Translations under genes and position numbers: made by a program
Notes under the pieces: generated by a model
Told to the model about the DNA's origin: nothing
Seen by the model: the letters and a program-made list of their open reading frames with translations, nothing else
Database searches by the model: none
Source: Corythucha ciliata
Lineage: Eukaryota > Arthropoda > Insecta > Hemiptera > Tingidae
Length of the DNA stretch: 64,000 nt
Direction: 5' to 3'
NCBI GenBank assembly: GCA_038030265.1
Contig: CM075937.1
Coordinates: forward strand, 3,658,001-3,722,000
Part shown: piece after piece, positions 1 to 11,445 of the stretch
Numbering within the stretch: position 1 is the stretch's first letter
Layout of the letters: each line of letters begins with the position of its first letter

Positions 1-2570
1 AGTTGCGTCGCTCTCGACCGAGAGATAAAACAGCAATAGACAAACTTAGACAATCTATTTCCACTAGAAAAACCACCCGTCCCCTCGCTCCTTCGTCACC
101 ACTCTTGTCACGGTTTCCAATAGATGATGAGATGATGAGAGAATTGTTTTCGGGCCCGACCCGAATATTTGAACAAAGGCGCGTCGCATTTGACGGGGAC
201 TCTCACTCTCTCTCTCTCTCTCTGTTTTCCCCTCACTCCCATTTTGAACTGAATGGAAAGTCCTATTTTCTATTATTTTTCGAGGAAAAACCTGATGTTT
301 GACAGTGCTTCAAGTTGTTGGAGAAGAGCCAAACTGGAGGGTCTCAATAAGTCAAAATGTGCAGGGTCTTTCCGGATTGGAAGAAAATTAAATAATAGAA
401 AATATTTTTATTATCGATTTCATTGTCAGTGCCTTCGAACGACCGAGTTTTTGACATTTCTGGTGCGTTGTGAAGTGCAGACGTTTATTATTCAAATTAA
501 AACGTTCGCCTGTTCGACCCTATTAAAAACACAGCGTTTTCAAAGCTATGGGGCAACGTAGCTGAAGTGCCCTATCCCCCCCCCCACCAAGAACAAAATA
601 AAGTGCGCCGTATTTGGGAGAGTTCCCAGGTTAAGCGGATTTCCTTTAAAATAAAAATAATTTTACATCGTTAGCTCTGTAATGGGTGGGGGCAAAATAG
701 TTTGCAAACTAAATTTAGTGAGCTTGTCCGTTGTCTTATTAATTTTGAAATCTCTCTAACGTATAATCTTATTAAGTTCAAGAGATTCATCGAATTAATG
801 CAAAATAATGCCTCTCCTTCAAGCAATCAGCCAAGGCCCCTCCCATTTCACGTCACGTTTTAAACCGGGGGGAAACAAACTAACGACTTGGCAACCCCTT
901 CTATTCCCTTTAGGTAAAGCCGTGTATCTTTTTTGGAACGAAGACTTTCTCCCGGCTCCCTATTTAGCGCTACTGCGCCAAATATTGCACAACAATGCTC
1001 ACCTTGTTACGCTTTAACCAGAGGTTGATAGTGGGGGGGGGGGCATATCACATGAAAGCACGAACCAAAATGAACACCTTTATCCAATGGGATGCTTAAT
1101 ACTGATAAAGAAACTTTTCTCCCTCAGTTTCCCCCCTGCCCCCCCTCCCACTGTATTCTCCCTAATTGTGCCCATTCAGTTACCTTCAGGCTTCCCCAAC
1201 TCTTGTATATTGCAAGGGAGCACATCCCGTTTTTGTGCCTCTTGAGAACAAGGCACCGCATAACTAAATTTTGTATGAAGAACGGAAGATTCAAGCATTT
1301 GTATCATGGTTGTAATTGAGATTAACCGTCTTCGTGGAGTCGACGAATAATTAATTAAAGGACGTAAATAGGTTTCACATCACCTGTAGGCTGTTTCTTA
1401 TAGCGACACGCATTTAAAATGCGCAGAAATGAGCGATTAATATTCTCGCCTCCTACAAGAATCAACATGTGGTTGTTTTCCTTCGACAATATTATTATTT
1501 TCTCCCTCCTCCCTTCAGTTTAATTTAGTTACCCAAAAGGAGAAAAAAGTGTTTTCCAACTGTCATAAATAATTTTTAGCCGCTGTTTTTCTTTCCAACT
1601 ATCGACTCTCCGAGTTGATGTAAATCTCCTCCGAGATGACACAACGAAAGGACTTTATTTTCTTCTTTATTGTTCACCGTTGGAGGCATGGCGCGCGGGT
1701 AGTTCAATTCAGATGGAGAGCTCTTTCCTTCGTCAGTCTTACACAATACTCGTAAACTTTTTTCCCCAAATTCCATCACCTTATTTTAATAATTTTAACG
1801 TCGGAGTAGAATTATTGCGTTTGGAGACATGTTTCTTTGTTCGTGCTCGATTAGTTGGGTTAATAGTCTTATCAGCAAGGAAAATTGGGGAGAGAGGGAA
1901 TAAAAGCACTTAGCTAAGAGTGTGCCGTAAGTTAATGACACTGATGAGTATGAACTCATGTCGGGGGGGTCGTAAGCCACACTTTGGGGGGGCGCGGAGA
2001 CTCGCTTTTTCTTTTCAGGAACTCGAGTCCCGTGTGTTCGTACCCATAACAAAGGATTTTCGCTCTAAGGCTTTGAAGATTATAAATTTTGAGGGTCAAA
2101 AGGTGGAAGGGAACCACACAGCTTTTTTTTTTGCTTCTTTTTAGTTCTCAGCAGAGAAGAAAACCGATAATTACTCGGTGTTGTTGTTAGCTTAGTGCGG
2201 ATTAAGCTGAGCGTGCCTTTGCGACAAACAAAAGGACAAGAAACGAGGAGACAAACTAACATTTCCAATTAGGTGGCCTCTCGGCTTGGGTTGAAAGTGC
2301 TCAGAGTAGCACGCTTTGTCATCCACAAAAAAGGATGTAGAATACGGACAATTTAAGGAGACACCCGTGAGCGTTATATGGATGCAGGAGTAGTGGACAG
2401 TTGATCTTTCCTATATGTAGATTCGAAAGCTGCACCGTCCTCACAGAAAATCCAGACGTTTTTTCGATCAGAATTTGTGATTAGAGCTGCTCCTGGGTTG
2501 GGGTTCTTGTGTGGTTGGAGATTTTTGTGGTTATAGCGAATCGTGGTTGGAGTTCTTTTGTGGTTACTAA
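1..2570. other. Non-coding upstream DNA, no gene recognised
   Basis: I see no convincing coding sequence here. Short open frames exist on both strands but have no recognisable domain or splice context. The stretch holds a CT-rich microsatellite near 200-225 and homopolymer C or G runs near 575 and 1033. A few short 'gtggttggag' modules at about 2490-2560 resemble the larger array at 42895-43335. Confidence 0.5.
200..225. repeat. (CT)n microsatellite
   Basis: A run of CT dinucleotides is directly visible. Confidence 0.85.
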
Positions 2571-3495
2571 ACTGACGATTCATGCCCTGAAAACCATCAC
2601 ACTGACAACACACACTCTAAAAATGGCCATGCCGACAATTTTCGCTCCAAAAATTGCCGCAGGCTGGCTTATCAGGCCCTAAGAATGACAAAAATCAGTA
2701 AGAGCGCCCTGAAAATAGCTAAACTGACTATTCGGGCCCTGAAAATGGTAAAACTGCCAAAAACTGAAAATAGCCAAAATGACACTGACTATCTCACGCT
2801 CTGACATTGACTACCTGGCAATTCACGCCCTATAAAAACGGACTGATGATGACATTAGCGCCCTACAGATGGCGTAACTGACGATTCGCGCCTTAAATAT
2901 GTCTAAGCTGATGTTTCGAGGTCCAATTATAGTCAAGCTGACTACTCGCGCTAAAAATAGCAATACTAATGACTAAACGTACATTGATATTGGTTAACAC
3001 TTGGCATTCGTGTTTTAAAAATGGCTTTACTGAAAATGTCCGCCCCCGAAAAAATGGCCAAATTGGCTATGCCTACACCGAAAACCACTCCCACCACAAC
3101 AAAACTTACTCTATGCGTGTTGAACTGACTAATTCGCGCCATGAAAACGCCTAATGTAGCGAGTCACGTGCCCTGAAAATGACAAATTCACGTTCGAAAT
3201 TGGCGCTTTGAAAATGTCTAAACTGTCGTTACGTGGACTGTTTCTAGCCACACGACTGACGAGCTTAAATTAGCAAACTAGCTATTCCCAACCTAAAATT
3301 GGCAGTCTGTAGTGACTGCATGCTCCCTAAAAATGGCTAAACTGACGAATCGTTCCCTCAAATCGATTAATTGGTCATTCGTTCCTCCACCGAACAGAGG
3401 CCCTCTCCACATTACCAAATGTCCCAATGACTCGCCGTGCTAGGCTCCCGCTATTATAAAATGGCTTGATCAGTGGCTATTCATACTCTAAACAC
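2571..3495 (-). repeat. Degenerate tandem array, type A
   Basis: About 30 imperfect modules of roughly 30-40 bp follow one another, each built of a block like CCCTGAAAATGGC, then AAACTGACGATTCGCG. No two are identical. The reverse complement of this module forms the arrays at 38160-39200 and 52430-53300, so the family occurs in both orientations. It is non-coding. Confidence 0.75.
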
Positions 3496-6400
3496 GGAGC
3501 CTTCCAGTTCCACGCCCTGCGATTCTTACTGGGGTTGAAATTTTGGGATGTAGGGTGTCACATTTCAACTTTCTGGTCATTATGACCGGTTTTATGATGA
3601 GGGGCGGGGGGGGCAAAGTTCGTAGTTTTCGAACTGGAAAATCCAATTGTCGTGCTCCGGTAGTGGGGTAGAGGGCCGTACGCGAATGATCGCATTCTTG
3701 CAGCTGAACAGGCAATATTATGGCGTGAAATGACAAGTTTTGATGATTTCTTCGCTACTCCCAGAGGTAATGTGAGACCGCAGCTGCTCGACACCTTCTC
3801 TAGATCCGCGCCTGGGTCATTCATACCGCACGGTGTCGCGGGGAGACCGGGCGCAGGAAAGTGAAGACTATTATGACCATTATGTGACATAACGGAACGT
3901 TCAGAACCAAAGCCTCACCGCCCCCCCCCTCCTCTCAAAATCACTTTGTTACAGACGTGCTCCAAGCGTAGTATTAACTGCTGTATTTTCAGTGTGAACC
4001 GAGACAGGTGCTTTCGGGTGCCGACATCGAACCCATTCTGAGCTATCATTCCCTCTCACCCACCCCACCGCCACCGCTCACACAAACACAACTGGAAATC
4101 CTCGCAGTACTCGCAACAAAGCTTATTTTTCTCTAACACGCACGGGATGTACATTTCTGTTAAAGGCGGTTAAAGGTATCTTTGGTTGTGAGTGCTGGTG
4201 GTGGGGGTGCATTTTCTATTCCGCTCGCGTTTGTTGAATTCGGAAAAAGGATAACCCTCTCTTCTTACGGTTTTTGTAATCCAAGAAAATACTAAACTCG
4301 AACAAAAATGAAGGACGTATGAAACGATTCGAGAAATCTGTGTTAGTGCGGAAACCAATATAGAGCAATATTTCTTTCACAAAAATCATTCTTCAAAGTG
4401 TAGGACGAATTTTGGCGGGGGTTGAGGGCTATTAAGATGATGTCACAAAACTCTTTTTTTATTATTAGAGTGGTGGTGCGTAGGGGGTGGGGGTGGAAGT
4501 AGAACGACGAAAGAGAATTGACTTTTGTTTTTGTTCCGAAAAGTAGGGAAGAACGCACACACACGATGAGGCCATTACGAAGAAGGATTACATCTCGGAC
4601 CCGGGGAAAGTTTACGCCTTCTGCCATTGGAAACAAAAACCATTAATTGGATCGAAATAGATCACGCTATGGTTATAAAACAAAAAAAAGGAAGTGTTCG
4701 AGGAGAAGAAGAATCTTTATGACCATATTTGTCAAGTGTTTACTTACCCTTGAAACAAGTTTAACTACATTCTTATACATCACTTCTCAGGAAATGGAGC
4801 AATGTGGCCTCGTTGTCGCAATTAATGAGCTTAATTTCTTTTGACAAGACCTTCCTTTTATTTAATGTCGCGGGTCTTCACTCCGTGGGAGCGAGAAAGA
4901 GAGAGAGTGAGTGGTGAAAAATTGAGGGATCAAACGGTGAACACTAGTCGATAAAAAGAAAAATTAAAAAATAAAAAGAAATGAGTCCTTTCATGTATAC
5001 GTTCTAACCAACCACGCCCCCCTCCCATTCACAGTGTAAACTCTTTAATTACACCCACGTGGTTACCTCTTTCCACCGCAACATGAAGGAAAAGCCTTTC
5101 GAAGATGCTCCAAGTTTATAAAAATCTTTTCACCCTCCCCCCTCCACCAACCATCTCTGACAACGGTCTCCTTGCCTTGTCACTTCGCCACAATGTTCTG
5201 TCGTCAATCTCTTTCAATGGGAACCTCATTAATTTAGCAATTAACTAACCCTCTTCCCTCCCTGTTCATCTCCTAATCCAACCGGGGCTGGTACCCGACT
5301 GTATAATTTAACCGAAGGCCTGAAAGTTTACTAATTACGTACAAAATCCAGTCAAAATGTACACGCCCTTCTGAGGTCACATTTAGAGGCTGTTGTGCGT
5401 CTCTGAATGAGTTCAGGCCGTATCGCGGCCTGAGACCTCCAGCCTCCCCCCTCCCCATTCAACGCCTCTCCTTTTATTTATTAGTGAAACTCTATTTCAA
5501 ATGAAAATTTATGCCCAACCTTCGCCCTAGTTGTCGGGGCAAACAATTCAAGCATCAAATCATCGAACCCCTTTTCGTCATTATGTAAACAGTTCCTAAT
5601 CAAAACAACAGAGAGTTTTCATTTGATCGTGCGATAAAAAAAAAACAACTCATCGCCGACACACCTGGTGCTCTTAGGTACGCTGATTTTGATTCCCTTC
5701 GACTTTAAAATATTCCCCCTGCCCACCCCACCCGGACATCCTGACGATAAGCAAAGAAAAGGAGTGCGACAGAGGAACACCAAAACCCACCGGTTTATTT
5801 TCTTTCAATATTATATTCTCGTGGTAACACAGAAATTCTCTTTTTCTCGAGAAATCCACTCATATATTTTCAACAGTTGTTTGCTTTCCCCCCCCCCCCT
5901 CATCACTCGCCCAACACCGTAAACCCCGCAGGAGAACTGTATCAATATATTTTTACTCACGAGCTTCGTTAAGGAAGAAGTGGTAAAGGCGAAAAAAAAA
6001 GGATTTTTCCCCTCTTATATTTCTATAGGCTCTCTTATCCCCGTATGTTCCCTAAAGACCGGTGCTGAAGGGTGAAGGGAAAAGGGTGGTGTAATTTAGG
6101 TTTTAGGGAACGAATTGTAAACTCGTAAATGATATAGAATGAGTTACAGAAGGCGGGGTGGAGGGGAAAGCATAACTGACTCAACCTTGTATCGTTTCTC
6201 GAGGGAGAGAAGTTTTTGTGATGTTTACCCAAGGCGGTTTGTCCATTAGGGTGAGAGAGATAATTTTAACGAAATTAGACTTATGATTTTAACGAAAAGC
6301 TAAATAGTTATGTCTATTGGGGATTGTTGGCGCTGGTGAAACGCTTAATAAACACTTTATTTTTCGATATTGTCTTGAATCTTTGTGATAAGGCCAAATG

Positions 6401-6590
6401 CTTTTGTAGAACTCGTGTCAGCACTCGAAGAGCTATAGAAAAAACTGTTAAATCAGTAAATTCCTTCGAATAGCCGATAAGCACGGCAACACCTTCGTCG
6501 TGCACTCCCCCCCCCCCAACCACCTATTCTGCCCATTTGTGCATTTTTTCGTCCGGAAATTGTTTTGACTTTATTTTGCGTTATATAGCC
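3496..6590. other. Non-coding DNA, no gene recognised
   Basis: Low-complexity, AT-rich sequence with C or G homopolymers (near 3921, 5887 and 6507) and GA-rich patches near 4893. None of the open frames shows a known domain or plausible exon boundaries. Confidence 0.45.
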
Positions 6591-6981
6591 ACCGTTAAAT
6601 GTAGGTTCATGTTGGCAAAGGGGGGGGGGGCTTGTTGGTGGAGGTTGAAGATCAAAGGTTTTGAAAATTCTTGGTCTCTCCACGAAAAGGTAGGATTAAG
6701 TAATGTGCAAAACGTTTTCGAGTTTATTAAACTCATCTTCAGCGCCTTTTTAAAAAATCCGGTAGGGGTAGGTGTCCCCGAGTCCAAATAGAAAAACCTA
6801 CCTATTTGGACCTACCTTCTACCTTCTGGAACCTTCTATTTGGACTCGGGGACACCTACCCCTACCGGACTTTTTAAAAAGGCACTGAAGATGAGTTAAT
6901 AAACTCGAAAACGTTTTGCACATTACTTAATCGTACCTTTTCGTGGAGAGACCAAGAATTTTCAAAACCGTTAAATGTAGG
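6591..6981. repeat. Fold-back repeat with about 135-bp arms
   Basis: Positions 6657-6791 are almost perfectly reverse-complementary to 6836-6969, separated by a 44-bp loop. A 15-bp direct repeat, ACCGTTAAATGTAGG, occurs at 6591-6605 and again at 6967-6981, at the outer edge of the right arm. The left arm is separated from its copy by about 50 bp that include a run of ten Gs. It looks like a fold-back or MITE-type element; its family is not known to me. Confidence 0.8.
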
Positions 6982-7276
6982 AGTTATGGTTCCCATGCAG
7001 CTTTGACTGCAGAGCTACCTCATCGGTCCCGCGAGCACCAGATTGGCAGCCGTTCCAGAGTTTTATGGAGGCCACGGTACACTATGACTACGGTGACCGG
7101 AGGACCTTCTTTAGGAAGGACGGTGCTGCTTTGTGCAGGGACGGTGCTGCTCAGAAGTTTGATGGTATCGTAAATTACATCGATGAATATAGCTGCTTTT
7201 GTCGTAATTTGACGGAGTCAGGGGGTGACACTCAGGGCGGGACGGGAAGAATCATTTGGGGGGAAGTTCCCCGTTA

Positions 7277-7438
7277 AGCTTGGGTTTCCTAGGGAAGCGG
7301 TGCCGTAATATTACGTTAGAAAACATCTCCTTTTAAATCATGCCAGTTGACCGTTCCCTAGGCAACTACTGGCGTGATTTAAAATGGGATGTTTTCTAAC
7401 GTAATATTACGGCACCGCTTTCCTAGGAAACCCAAGCT
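7277..7438. mobile_element. MITE-like hairpin with TTA target duplication
   Basis: Two arms of about 70 bp are near-perfect inverted repeats. They start AGCTTGGGTTTCCTAGG, enclose a short spacer, and end with the complement. TTA stands on both sides (7274-7276 and 7439-7441), which fits the 3-bp TWA duplication of PIF/Harbinger elements. There is no coding capacity. The superfamily call rests on the target duplication alone. Confidence 0.7.
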
Positions 7439-7557
7439 TTAGACTCGTACCAACGTAACATATTATTCAAAATAAGTAAACAGAGAAAGTGATCATATGG
7501 TGGCAGCATTGTTAATAAAAACATATTTTTTTTGATATTGTTAGTATGATCGCTTAA

Positions 7558-7705
7558 GGCCCAATTACACGTACCGAGTGCTCGGCCGAGACAGTGCACT
7601 CGGCCGAGTAAATCCCCGTGTAATCAGTTCAGACAGTACTCGGCCCAGTGAGGAGCGAGTGATTTTGACCGAGTCAGGAAATAGAACCATGTCGGCCGAG
7701 TATGG
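7558..7705. repeat. Cluster of CTCGGCCGAG palindromes
   Basis: The 10-bp palindrome CTCGGCCGAG and close variants recur four to five times in about 150 bp. The first part is bracketed by an imperfect inverted repeat, ATTACACG (7563) and CGTGTAAT (7617). It could be the terminal region of a DNA transposon; I cannot assign it. Confidence 0.5.
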
Positions 7706-7906
7706 ACCCCCCCAACACTCTTCCCCCCCCCCTTTCCCATTTCCAAATATGCAAATGTGATCAACCGAGCTCACGGAATGTTGAGAGAGTTCGCCTCTCA
7801 TTCACGCATTTTTCTTATCGCCATATTTTTATCAATTCTGGTGCCCTATTCTTGACTTGACCAACCAAGAGCAAACCAAGAATCAAGCAACCAAAAGAAT
7901 TTGTTA

Positions 7907-8006
7907 GAGGTGTGACGTGACAGCTTTTGTCGGTCACAGTGACAACTAGCTCCGGTGACTGTGCAGTCACTGTGACAAAAACCAGTGATTTTGTCACTTA
8001 AGTGAC
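7907..8006. repeat. Nested GTGAC/GTCAC dyads
   Basis: Several GTCAC and GTGAC pentamers in alternating orientation form imperfect hairpins, for example CAGTGAC with GTCACTG. No gene context gives them a function. Confidence 0.4.
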
Positions 8007-8399
8007 TACTGAGGGCCTGTTCTATAGCTTTTTAATGTCACTATCACTGTTTGTTTCCACCCGTCCTCCCCATCAACATGTGATTTAAGGATATTCCTAG
8101 GAACCCTGAAATCTTACAGGACAGACCCCCTGTAGCAGTTTGTTTGAGCAAATGCCTAATGTTACCGGACTCGCCGGTATATCTGTGTGAATTTCATTCC
8201 CAGACCCAACAAAGCCTATTAATAGGGCAAATGAGAGACACGATTTCGCAAATCAATTTTGTTTGCATCGGTTATAAAAAAAATTTATAATTCTTTTTCC
8301 AACTTTATCCGTGGAAAACTCCTATGAACGGCGAACCCACAGCCTCAAATGCAAACATGAAGGTGAGTCATGGATCAAAAACTGCAATGCACGAATTTA

Positions 8400-8514
8400 C
8401 CTAGCCAGAGGGGAGCAGGGCTAGGCAGCTGCCCTCCCCTAGAATCAAAAATGCAGATTTAGCGGGGCGGTTGCCCACCCCTAGATGAATTCTGATAGTA
8501 AAAATCTTTCAGGA
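8400..8514. repeat. Dispersed repeat, left half of an interrupted copy
   Basis: This stretch (CTAGGCAGCTGCCCTCCCC and following) aligns with 59048-59160. The continuation of the repeat is found at 10402-10580, after the LTR element. The copy at 59048-59290 is uninterrupted at the corresponding point, so the LTR element inserted here. Confidence 0.75.
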
Positions 8515-8887
8515 TGCACCGTAATGATTTTGATTTCACTACGAGCACCTAAGGAAGGGGAAATTTGGTAGAAATGATGGGTATGACGTAACCGAATAAA
8601 TTATTTATATTTGGCGGATTTATAAAAAGGGGACAAAACTTAAGCTAGCAAAAAAAACAATCAATTTGGTTAAACAATTTACACTTTTACAATCTGACCT
8701 CTATGATGACGATCTCAGCTCTTGCTCTCGCTTCTTCCGTGTCCGAAAGTCCTCTCTCCTTTTTTTATTTGCAATTTAATTTTTCTTTCGCCTTTTTCTC
8801 GCATACTCCTGGCGTTGGAGGGGATTAGGGAGGCGGCCCATACCTCTCCGCTCCACCGTAGGTTTTATTTGCTCGCTTAGCGTTGCA
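8515..8887 (-). repeat. 3' LTR of the non-autonomous element
   Basis: It matches 10029-10401 over its full length apart from one base. TGCACC is at the low-coordinate end and GTTGCA at the high end, so the minus-strand LTR reads TG...CA. Confidence 0.9.
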
Positions 8888-8900
8888 AACATCCCCCTCT
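8888..8900 (-). promoter_or_regulatory. Polypurine tract
   Basis: The minus strand reads AGAGGGGGATGTT directly upstream of the 3' LTR, the expected place for plus-strand DNA priming. Confidence 0.7.
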
Positions 8901-10010
8901 GGGGAGAAGGGGTGCGTCATTGTTGAAGGGCGTTGTTGCGGACGGACGCAGTGTAAGGCGTTCGTCAGCGGCAATGGTTGCAGTCTTTCTTGACTGGGGA
9001 AGATTGTGCGTCGTTTTGGGCGTACGACATTGTTGGCGGGTGTCGTTGTGGACGGCCGACGTTGTGGGCGTTCTTCGGCTTGGTAGGGTTGATTTCCTCC
9101 TTCTGTGGGGAAAGGTAGGTATCGTTGAACGACATTGCGTGCGGACGCGGGACGCGTGTTAAGCGTGCGTCAGCGGCATTGGTGGCAGTCTTTTTTGACT
9201 GGGGAAGACGTGTCGTATTGGGCGTACGACGTTGTGGGTGGGTGTTGTCGTGGACGGCCGATGTTGTCGGCGGGTGACGTTGTGGACGGGCGAGGATGGC
9301 GGCGAGCGTCGACGTGGAAGAGTTTTTTTTTTTTTATTTAGTCGCGTATTGATTGTTTTTTTTTTTGTTTTTACATTAGTTAAAAATGCGTTTGATCACA
9401 GTGACGGATGACTGATAATTTTTGTTCATTTATTTATTTATCAGTTGTTTGTACAATTGAAAAACGTATTCATTATAACTTATATGTACATGAACGTATT
9501 CATTATAACTTATATGTACATTGACATTTATTTTAATTTATTATTTTTTTTTTATTTAAATTTTTGCGAATGTGGACTTTTGCTTGTTATACAAACGATT
9601 CTTAGTCTAATTTTTGTATTAAGGTATTTACTTTTTTTTTCTTTCTTTTATTTATTTATTTATTTTTCTTTTTTTTGCTTATTTATTTATTTTTTTTTTT
9701 ACTTATTTATTTTTTTTTTTGTGGGGGAGAGAGTTTTGCGTACATAGTACGGCTTTATTTGCGAGGCATGGACATTGCGATATTTTGAGCTGTTTGCGAG
9801 ATCGTCTAGAGGTGCTACTCGAAATGACGTTCTATTTAGAATTTCTATAATTTTGTGAGGCGCTGAATATTTCAGACTTAATTTGGACGTAATTTGTTTC
9901 TTTGCGTTGCTTAAAATGTGGTGTTTAATTAGGACGTTATCGTGAAGTTGAAATTTGAATGGGCCGGCTTTCTTGTCATATTGTAGTTCGGTTTATAATA
10001 ATGGGTTCAA

Positions 10011-10025
10011 AATGTTTGGGCGCCA
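10011..10025 (-). promoter_or_regulatory. tRNA primer-binding site
   Basis: TGGCGCCCAAACATT on the minus strand lies just inside the 5' LTR. The TGGCGCCC core is the one used with lysine tRNA in many retroelements; here the match beyond the first eight or nine bases is uncertain. Confidence 0.75.
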
Positions 10026-10028
10026 GTC

Positions 10029-10401
10029 TGCACCGTAATGATTTTGATTTCACTACGAGCACCTAAGGAAGGGGAAATTTGGTAGAAATGATGGGTATGA
10101 CGTAACCGAATAAATTATTTATATTTGGCGGATTTATAAAAAGGGGACAAAACTTAAGCTAGCAAAAAAAACAATCAATTTGGTTAAACAATTTACACTT
10201 TTACAATCTGACCTCTATGATGACGATCTCAGCTCTTGCTCTCGCTTCTTCCGTGTCCGAAAGTCCTCTCTCCTTTTTTTATTTGCAATTTAAATTTTCT
10301 TTCGCCTTTTTCTCGCATACTCCTGGCGTTGGAGGGGATTAGGGAGGCGGCCCATACCTCTCCGCTCCACCGTAGGTTTTATTTGCTCGCTTAGCGTTGC
10401 A
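10029..10401 (-). repeat. 5' LTR of the non-autonomous element
   Basis: Partner of 8515-8887. It is followed by AGGA, the right target duplication. Confidence 0.9.
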
Positions 10402-10580
10402 AGGATAATCACATTGTGCTTCGTCGGCGCTCACTAAAAAAATAACTTCACGGATTTCATTAATGAAACAAATAAATTTCAACGGGTTTTGTCGCTCACA
10501 AAACGGACATCGCAATGGTGACATAATTCAGAGACCAAATTCGACGTTTTTGCGTCCTAGAATACCATTTTCGCAGACAG
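10402..10580. repeat. Dispersed repeat, right half of the interrupted copy
   Basis: It aligns with 59157-59290: both share the TTCGTCG, GCTCACAAAACG and GGTGACAT blocks in the same order. Together with 8400-8514 it rebuilds one repeat copy. Confidence 0.65.
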
Positions 10581-10619
10581 ACGCGGATTCAGTATTTGCT
10601 CAAGAGAGGTGCTAGAGAG

Positions 10620-11445
10620 ATGCTGTGGTTCGCTCTACTAAAACTGGTTTGACAGCCTTTTCACTGCCTAAAAATAGTTAAAACTAGCTATTTAAACTAT
10701 AAATACGGCTAAAGTAACTAAAGTCACGCCCAAAAAAACAAAACAGTCGATTCGCGTTTTGAAAATGGCTAAAACTGGACTTCACGTGCCCTAAAAATTG
10801 GTGGCGAATGGTGAACTTCTGAAAAGTGCCTAAAAAGATCATGTCTGCCGCCCGAAAGTAGCTAAATCGACCATTCGTGCGCTAAAATTGATCAGACTGG
10901 CCATTCTTGAGCCAAATATGACCATAATGCGCGATTTTGGCTTGACGGACTAATCAAGCCCTTAAAACGGCCAAAATGACTTCACGTGTCCTGGAAATGC
11001 CTAAAAACATGATTCCTTCCCTGAAAATGGCAAAATCGACAATTTGCGCACCAGGAATGGTCAAACTTCATGGCCTTGGCTTGATGGACTAAGTATTTGA
11101 GCCCTGAAAATGGCAAAACTGACGATTCGTGTCTTTAAAATGGCTAAAATTACTATATTTGAGCCCTAGAATTTGCCGAATTTACTTTACGAGCTCTAGA
11201 AATCGATTACCCGACGAATCGAGCTCTAAAAATCCCTGAACAAGTGACTCCTGCCCTGAAAATGGCAAAATAGACCATTCGGAGCGCCGAAAACGGCCAA
11301 CCCGGCTGTTCTCGCCTTGACATGGGACGTACTGTTTGCTCCTATAACTGGAAAGACTGACTTTATGCGCCCTAAAAATGGCAATTATAGCTATTCCAGC
11401 CTTGAAATCGTCAAATTTTACTCTTTGTGCCCTGAAAAGCTGTGC
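10620..11445 (-). repeat. Degenerate tandem array, type A
   Basis: Modules of roughly 30-40 bp in the same orientation as 2571-3495: CCCTGAAAATGGC-like blocks alternate with AAACTGACGATTCG-like blocks. Divergence between neighbours is high. Confidence 0.7.

Larger units (their letters stand above)
8515..10401 (-). mobile_element. Young non-autonomous LTR retrotransposon (TRIM/LARD-like)
   Basis: Two 373-bp direct repeats, differing at a single base (8780 versus 10294), flank about 1.14 kb. On the minus strand the LTR starts TG and ends CA. A primer-binding site, TGGCGCCCAAACATT, lies 3 nt inside the 5' LTR, and a purine tract, AGAGGGGGATGTT, abuts the 3' LTR. AGGA stands on both sides (8511-8514 and 10402-10405) as the target duplication. 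The interior has no gag or pol: it is a GC-rich stretch with repeated GACGGCCGACGTTGTGG-like modules, then a T-rich stretch (9540-9720) and two copies of a 27-28-bp unit near 9465-9522. It must therefore move with enzymes from another element. The near-identity of the LTRs indicates a recent insertion. Confidence 0.9.

Noticed and set aside
3..302. Open frame at the window start
   Set aside because: It contains a CT microsatellite translated as Ser/Leu repeats, and no domain.
8920..9341. Two overlapping frames of 80 and 68 codons in GC-rich sequence
   Set aside because: They come from repeated GACGGCCGACGTTGTGG-like modules inside the non-autonomous LTR element and lie on the strand opposite to the element.
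9445..9747. 100-codon frame rich in F, Y and L
   Set aside because: It is a translation of the T-rich interior of the non-autonomous LTR element, on its non-coding strand.
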